From: Micromussa lordhowensis
Taxonomy: Eukaryota > Cnidaria > Anthozoa > Scleractinia > Lobophylliidae
Assembly: GCA_964020085.1 (NCBI GenBank)
Contig: OZ026600.1
Span: forward strand, 33,388,820 to 33,452,819
DNA: 64,000 nt
Reading direction: 5' to 3'
In this document: in pieces, positions 63,491 to 64,000 of the stretch
How the letters are laid out: the number at the start of each line of letters is the position of its first letter
How positions within the stretch are numbered: position 1 is the first letter of the stretch
Notes under the pieces: generated by a model
What the model saw: the letters and a program-made list of their open reading frames with translations, nothing else
Databases searched by the model: none
Told to the model about the DNA's origin: nothing
Program-made: the position numbers and the translations under genes

Positions 63491-64000
63491 GACGGGAAAA
63501 CATTCTGAAGAAAAGGAGGAGAACTCGTGCAAAATATTTCAGGTTAAATCGAGAAGGTTCGAAATATATCACATGCAGGTAAGCTAAGCTTGAGTTTTGT
63601 AATGTTGCAACCATGTATGTGTTGAAATAAGGTAAAACATTTAACTCTCTATAAAAGAGTTGTACCGAAAAACCCTTCACGTCGATGTCCGCGTGAGGGA
63701 TAAAACACCGACACTAACACTAGAGCTAGCTGGGGTCTGTCTCAGACTAAGTTCATATCAAACTTTTCAAGTGCCCAACTTAATCAACTAAGCTGCCTTA
63801 ATGGACGCAGTTAGGTCTGTCAAAATTCTTGAAATCTCACCATTTAATTCAAGCACCGAATATAATTCAATTTACTAAATCAAAACAACTAATTTTCTTG
63901 AGCCGACCAAAATTTTCTCTGTCGAAAGTAACTGATACAGACGTCGGTCTTTTCGTAAACTTAAACAGCTAAATGGGGAAATAATTTTTGGCACGTGAAA
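63491..64000. other. No feature seen
   Basis: AT-rich sequence with short ORFs only; nothing supports a gene or a repeat. Confidence 0.4.

Overview
The window is eukaryotic and almost certainly metazoan. Genes are split by GT-AG introns, and TRAF-family (RING / TRAF zinc finger / coiled coil / MATH) genes sit among many short inverted-repeat transposons, tRNA-derived SINEs, an L1-like LINE and a Polinton-type DNA polymerase. I infer an anthozoan cnidarian such as a stony coral; nothing here proves the species.

Layout. (1) 1-2.85 kb: a family-B DNA polymerase of Polinton/Maverick type with one in-frame stop, a small acidic ORF overlapping its end, and an ORF ending in an 18-bp minisatellite. 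(2) 3.9-7.04 kb: a foldback-like element whose two arms are arrays of a ~70-bp repeat in opposite orientation. Between them lies a spliced gene with a MULE-transposase-like segment and a Tudor-like tail. (3) 7.04-31.6 kb: two head-to-tail copies of a ~3.15-kb minus-strand fragment holding the 3' exons of a TRAF gene. Each is followed by a huge array of a 67-bp satellite (about 192 and 74 units). (4) 31.8-46.0 kb: an apparently complete plus-strand TRAF gene of seven exons (474 aa). Its intron 2 carries a 7.6-kb terminal-inverted-repeat element, which in turn holds a 5.5-kb L1-like LINE and two MITEs. (5) 48.5-52.8 kb: a minus-strand conserved gene of unrecognised family. (6) 53.55-60.2 kb: the 5' half (exons 1-4) of another TRAF copy, ending in a third 67-bp array (about 59 units). 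(7) 60.2-60.8 kb: an inverted fragment of the unrecognised gene's first exon and a 200-base gap. (8) 60.9-62.6 kb: a minus-strand CARF/ALS2CR8-like gene ending in a PHD finger.

The main story is one TRAF locus that was copied at least four times. In the complete copy, intron 4 holds a single 67-bp unit. In the other three the same position has grown to about 4-13 kb of satellite, and all three genes are broken exactly there: two keep only 3' exons and one keeps only 5' exons. The copies also serve as empty-site controls that define the ends and target duplications of several transposons. Satellite makes up about one third of the window, so assembly error must be considered for the rearrangements.
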